Shown here: piece by piece, positions 6,443 through 8,717 of the stretch
Position numbering within the stretch: the stretch's first letter is position 1
Layout: the number at the start of each line of letters is the position of its first letter
Assembly (NCBI GenBank): GCA_937919795.1
Contig: CALFOA010000215.1
Location: forward strand, 1-8,717
DNA from: an uncultured Neisseria sp.
GTDB taxonomy: Bacteria; Pseudomonadota; Gammaproteobacteria; Burkholderiales; Neisseriaceae
Length of the DNA stretch: 8,717 nt
Reading direction: 5' to 3'
The notes under the pieces: generated by a model
What the model was told of the DNA's origin: nothing
Database searches by the model: none
What the model saw: only the letters and a program-made list of their open reading frames with translations
Translations under genes and position numbers: made by a program

Positions 6443-6473
6443 AAAAAGGAAGCCCTGATTGCTCAGCACTTCC
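6443..6473 (-). terminator. Intrinsic terminator after rapZ, just ahead of ylqF
   Basis: On the minus strand, GGAAGTGCTGA - GCAA - TCAGGGCTTCC is followed directly by five T. The 11-bp stem has one G-G mismatch and one G-T wobble, and the loop is a GNRA tetraloop. It starts 13 bases after the rapZ stop, and the T-tract ends 17 bases before the ylqF ATG. Confidence 0.8.
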
Positions 6474-6485
6474 CGGATTAAATTC

Positions 6486-7343
6486 TCAACGCTCGGCCAA
6501 TTTGGCTAACTGACGGTGGCGGATCAATACATGGTATTTTTTACTGCGCAAGCGGTCGGCCAAGCGCTCGGTAATGTAAACCGAACGGTGCTGGCCGCCG
6601 GTACAGCCCAAACCGATGGTCACATAGCTTCTGCTTTCTACTTCCATACGCGGCAACCAGCGGTTCATAAAGTGGTCGATATCCTCCAGCATTTCCTGTG
6701 CCAAAGGCTGCTGGTCGAGATAATCCTGAATCGGTTTATCCATACCATTGAACGGGCGCAACTCAGGGTCGTAATACGGATTGGGCAGGCTGCGCATATC
6801 GAATACGAAATCGACATTGGTCGGCACGCCGTATTTAAAGCCAAACGACTCAATAATCACCAACATCCCTTCACTCTGCACATCCAACCATTGCAACACG
6901 GTATAGCGCAATTGCTGGGCGTTCATTTTAGAAGTATCGATGCAGTAGGCCAAGTCGCGCAAGGGAAACAGCCTGTCGCGCTCTTGGCGCACACTTTCCA
7001 TCAAGGTAAGCTGCTTGCCCGCCAGCGGATGGCTTCTGCGTGTTTCGGAAAAGCGCCGCATCAACACATCTTCCGCCGCTTCAAGAAACAGCAGATGAAC
7101 TTCGTGCCCTAATTCGCGTAATAAAGCAATCTGGTTTTGGATTTTTTGCAGACTGATACGGGAACGGATATAGACGCTGACACCCAAATGCTCTTCCGCA
7201 CCACGCTCCAAATGGTATTTCACCAATTCCGGTAAGATTTCCAAGGGCATATTGTCTACACAATAATAGCCCAAATCTTCCAAAAGTTTGAGCGCAACCG
7301 ACTTACCGGAACCGGACAAGCCGCTAATCAATACTATCTTCAT
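6486..7343 (-). CDS. rapZ: RNase adapter protein RapZ
   Basis: RapZ is a cytoplasmic P-loop nucleotide-binding protein. In E. coli it delivers the small RNA GlmZ to RNase E and so controls GlmS and the supply of glucosamine-6-phosphate for the cell envelope; the role in Neisseriaceae is less clear. The 285-residue length is typical. The Walker A is GLSGSGKS (8-15), followed by [13 protein letters not shown] (27-39), [11 protein letters not shown] (97-107) and DTSK (136-139). The C-terminal RNA-binding half shows [10 protein letters not shown] (165-174), [16 protein letters not shown] (181-196) and [14 protein letters not shown] (244-257). The ATG at 7343 overlaps the end of hprK by 20 bases, which implies translational coupling; only a weak GAAAGAAG site is visible. 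The operon EIIA-Ntr-hprK-rapZ ends with the terminator directly after this gene. Confidence 0.95.
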   Translation of the reverse strand: MKIVLISGLSGSGKSVALKLLEDLGYYCVDNMPLEILPELVKYHLERGAEEHLGVSVYIRSRISLQKIQNQIALLRELGHEVHLLFLEAAEDVLMRRFSETRRSHPLAGKQLTLMESVRQERDRLFPLRDLAYCIDTSKMNAQQLRYTVLQWLDVQSEGMLVIIESFGFKYGVPTNVDFVFDMRSLPNPYYDPELRPFNGMDKPIQDYLDQQPLAQEMLEDIDHFMNRWLPRMEVESRSYVTIGLGCTGGQHRSVYITERLADRLRSKKYHVLIRHRQLAKLAER

Positions 7344-8286
7344 GGTTGAGTTCGTCTTCTTTCAACAGGGTTTGGTGGCGTTCTAAGAATTCTTTGGTGC
7401 TGTCTTTGCCACGCAATTGCAGGATATAGTTGCGCACCGCGGCTTCCACCAATACGGCCAAGTTACGGCCAACCGCTACCGGCAGGGTAACCGAGCGGAT
7501 GTTCACATTCAGAATAGATTCGGTTTCGGTGCGGATGCTTAGGCGATCCAGTTGTTTCATGTATTCGTCGTCAGCAGGCACCAGATTAATGATGAGTTGT
7601 AAGTGTTTTTTCGGCCGAATAGAGGTTTCACCAAAAATATGGCGAATATTGAGCACACCCAGCCCGCGCACTTCTAGAAAATCGCGCAGCATCGCCGGGC
7701 AGCGGCCTTCTAGCGTTTCCGGGCCGGTACGGTGCAGTTCCACTGCATCATCGGCTACCAAGCTGTGGCCGCGTGAAATCAATTCCAGCGCCAACTCGCT
7801 CTTACCCAAGCCGGAATGGCCAGTAATCAAAATACCAATCTCAAACACATCCAGAAACACTCCATGCTTCACCACCGATACTGCCAGCGCACGCTGCAAG
7901 TAAATGCGCAGCACATCCATCAGATGCGGGCTTTCCAGCTTGGAGGTCAGCAAGGGAATATGATTGGTATGACAGTAATCGCGCAGCATAGACGGCACCG
8001 GCAAGCCGTTGGCAACAATCACCAGCGAGGTTTTCAATTCAAGATTGTGGCCGAACATCACATCGCCTTCACCGGCTTCCAGCCGTTTGAAATACTCGAC
8101 TTCGGCCACGCCCAACACTTGCACCTGATTGGGGTGGATAAAATTCAAATGGCCGACAAGCGCCAAAACAGGCTTGTCGGCTTCCACACCGATACGGTTA
8201 TCGGCACCGGCCGTTCCGGCCGACCAGGCCAGTTGCAGTTTGTGCTGATTGTCCTGATAGAGACGGCGGGCGGAAATACTGGGCAT
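7324..8286 (-). CDS. hprK: HPr kinase/phosphorylase
   Basis: This is the bifunctional enzyme that phosphorylates and dephosphorylates HPr on its regulatory serine. I chose the ATG at 8286 ([11 protein letters not shown], 320 residues) because the protein then matches the family length; the open frame reaches 8331 but the extra 15 residues ([15 protein letters not shown]) are encoded inside the EIIA gene. The start follows the EIIA stop by 4 bases. The N-terminal domain covers about 1-130. The catalytic domain contains the conserved [12 protein letters not shown] (140-151), Walker A GHSGLGKS (156-163), the LVADDAVEL block (176-184) and the family signature [11 protein letters not shown] (204-214). 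The C-terminal part is also well conserved ([18 protein letters not shown], 248-265). The position between EIIA-Ntr and rapZ is the usual proteobacterial arrangement and suggests a regulatory PTS, not sugar uptake. Confidence 0.95.
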   Translation of the reverse strand: MPSISARRLYQDNQHKLQLAWSAGTAGADNRIGVEADKPVLALVGHLNFIHPNQVQVLGVAEVEYFKRLEAGEGDVMFGHNLELKTSLVIVANGLPVPSMLRDYCHTNHIPLLTSKLESPHLMDVLRIYLQRALAVSVVKHGVFLDVFEIGILITGHSGLGKSELALELISRGHSLVADDAVELHRTGPETLEGRCPAMLRDFLEVRGLGVLNIRHIFGETSIRPKKHLQLIINLVPADDEYMKQLDRLSIRTETESILNVNIRSVTLPVAVGRNLAVLVEAAVRNYILQLRGKDSTKEFLERHQTLLKEDELNHEDSID

Positions 8287-8290
8287 GGGA

Positions 8291-8641
8291 TTATTCTTCG
8301 ACCAGAATACGGCGGGCTTCTTCCGCATCACCGGCGGCCATCAAGGCTTCACGCACGTGTTTAGCAGAAAACTTACCCGCCAGTTGGGATAACACTTCCA
8401 GATGTTCGCCGGTGGCATTTTCCGGCACCAGCAAGATAAACAACAAAGATACGGGCTTACCGTCCGGCGCATCGAAAGCCACCGGCTCTTGGGTACGGAT
8501 AAAAGCACCGACGGCTTTTTTCACTGAGGCGTGACGGCCGTGCGGAATGGCAACGCCCTGCCCTAAACCGGTGGTACCGAGTTTTTCACGGGCAAACAAA
8601 CAGTCGAACACCTCGGCACGGGCAAGGCCGGCTTCCTCTTC
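8291..8641 (-). CDS. ptsN: PTS EIIA-Ntr (PtsN-like), N-terminus missing
   Basis: This is a nitrogen-type PTS IIA protein, the terminal phospho-acceptor of the regulatory EI-Ntr/NPr relay. The recognisable part runs from about [21 protein letters not shown] to the end (ILVEE). The active-site motif is [14 protein letters not shown], and its His (codon 8540-8542) is the predicted phosphorylation site. [15 protein letters not shown] is the second conserved block. The frame stays open to the window edge, but upstream of about 8640 the residues (GQLGIVGLDLVRRA) no longer look like this family, whose members normally have about 35-40 more residues before this point. The only near start is a GTG at 8611, which would remove an N-terminal helix and strand, so I treat the gene as 5'-truncated or joined to foreign sequence. 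It leads the hprK-rapZ operon. Confidence 0.85.
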   Translation of the reverse strand, partial: EEEAGLARAEVFDCLFAREKLGTTGLGQGVAIPHGRHASVKKAVGAFIRTQEPVAFDAPDGKPVSLLFILLVPENATGEHLEVLSQLAGKFSAKHVREALMAAGDAEEARRILVEE

Positions 8642-8716
8642 CGCTCGACGGACAAGATCAAGGCCGACTATCCCCAGCTGCCCGCCTTCGAGACCTACGG
8701 CGAGCTTCTTAACGGA
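8621..8716 (+). other. Foreign-looking GC-rich end segment, possible plus-strand coding fragment
   Basis: From about 8630 to the window end the plus strand reads as an open, protein-like frame that includes [20 protein letters not shown]. Third codon positions are G or C in 28 of the 32 codons from 8621, unlike the window's genes. It overlaps the 5' end of the EIIA-Ntr frame on the other strand, exactly where that protein loses family resemblance. I do not recognise the product. An assembly chimera or a recombination boundary would both explain it. Confidence 0.35.
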
Positions 8717-8717
8717 A

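Noticed and set aside
6516..7112. 198-codon plus-strand open frame
   Set aside because: It lies wholly antisense to rapZ, which is unambiguous at protein level. Its translation is His/Gln-rich, as expected of a shadow frame, with no ribosome site.
8287..8331. Upstream hprK start giving 335 residues
   Set aside because: The added residues are encoded within the EIIA-Ntr frame and do not look like HprK; the ATG at 8286, 4 bases after the EIIA stop, gives the usual length.
7816..8364. 182-codon plus-strand open frame
   Set aside because: It is antisense to hprK and the end of the EIIA-Ntr gene, and its His/Gln-rich composition is typical of antisense reading of these codons.

Overview
The window is an ordinary chromosomal stretch from a member of the Neisseriaceae. 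The strongest clue is the repeated 12-mer TGCCTGTCTGAA (8 exact copies plus one 1-mismatch copy). It is a DNA uptake sequence (DUS) of the dialect I recall as TG-wadDUS, associated with Neisseria wadsworthii and N. shayeganii; this species assignment is from memory and was not searched. Protein content (HprK, RapZ, EIIA-Ntr, RluB, ScpB, YlqF) also fits a betaproteobacterium of this family. Every recognisable gene is on the minus strand.

Reading in the direction of transcription (high to low coordinates): 8641-6486 holds a compact operon, the EIIA-Ntr gene (5' end missing or replaced), hprK and rapZ, with a 4-nt gap and then a 20-nt overlap. It closes with a textbook intrinsic terminator at 6443-6473. 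Only 17 nt separate its T-tract from the ATG of ylqF/rbgA (6425-5490), a ribosome-assembly GTPase. A GNAT acetyltransferase (5349-4780) follows and ends in a 39-bp DUS palindrome. Next are a small lipoprotein of unknown function (4630-4286), a widely spaced DUS inverted pair, scpB (4199-3561), and rluB (3307-2297), which ends in a third inverted DUS pair. A 0.6-kb AT-rich region without a credible gene (1681-2296) then precedes a membrane-anchored CheA-like kinase. That gene starts at 1680 and runs off the window at base 1.

The themes are carbon/nitrogen and envelope signalling (EIIA-Ntr/HprK/RapZ), ribosome maturation (YlqF, RluB) and chromosome segregation (ScpB). I see no mobile element, CRISPR array, tRNA, rRNA or defence system, and no new multi-gene system. 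The points most worth checking are: (1) a one-base frameshift near 724 that splits the kinase; (2) the last ~80 bases, which stop resembling EIIA-Ntr and read like a GC-rich foreign coding fragment on the other strand, possibly an assembly chimera; (3) the terminator just ahead of ylqF; (4) the crowding of DUS in 2.2-5.4 kb.
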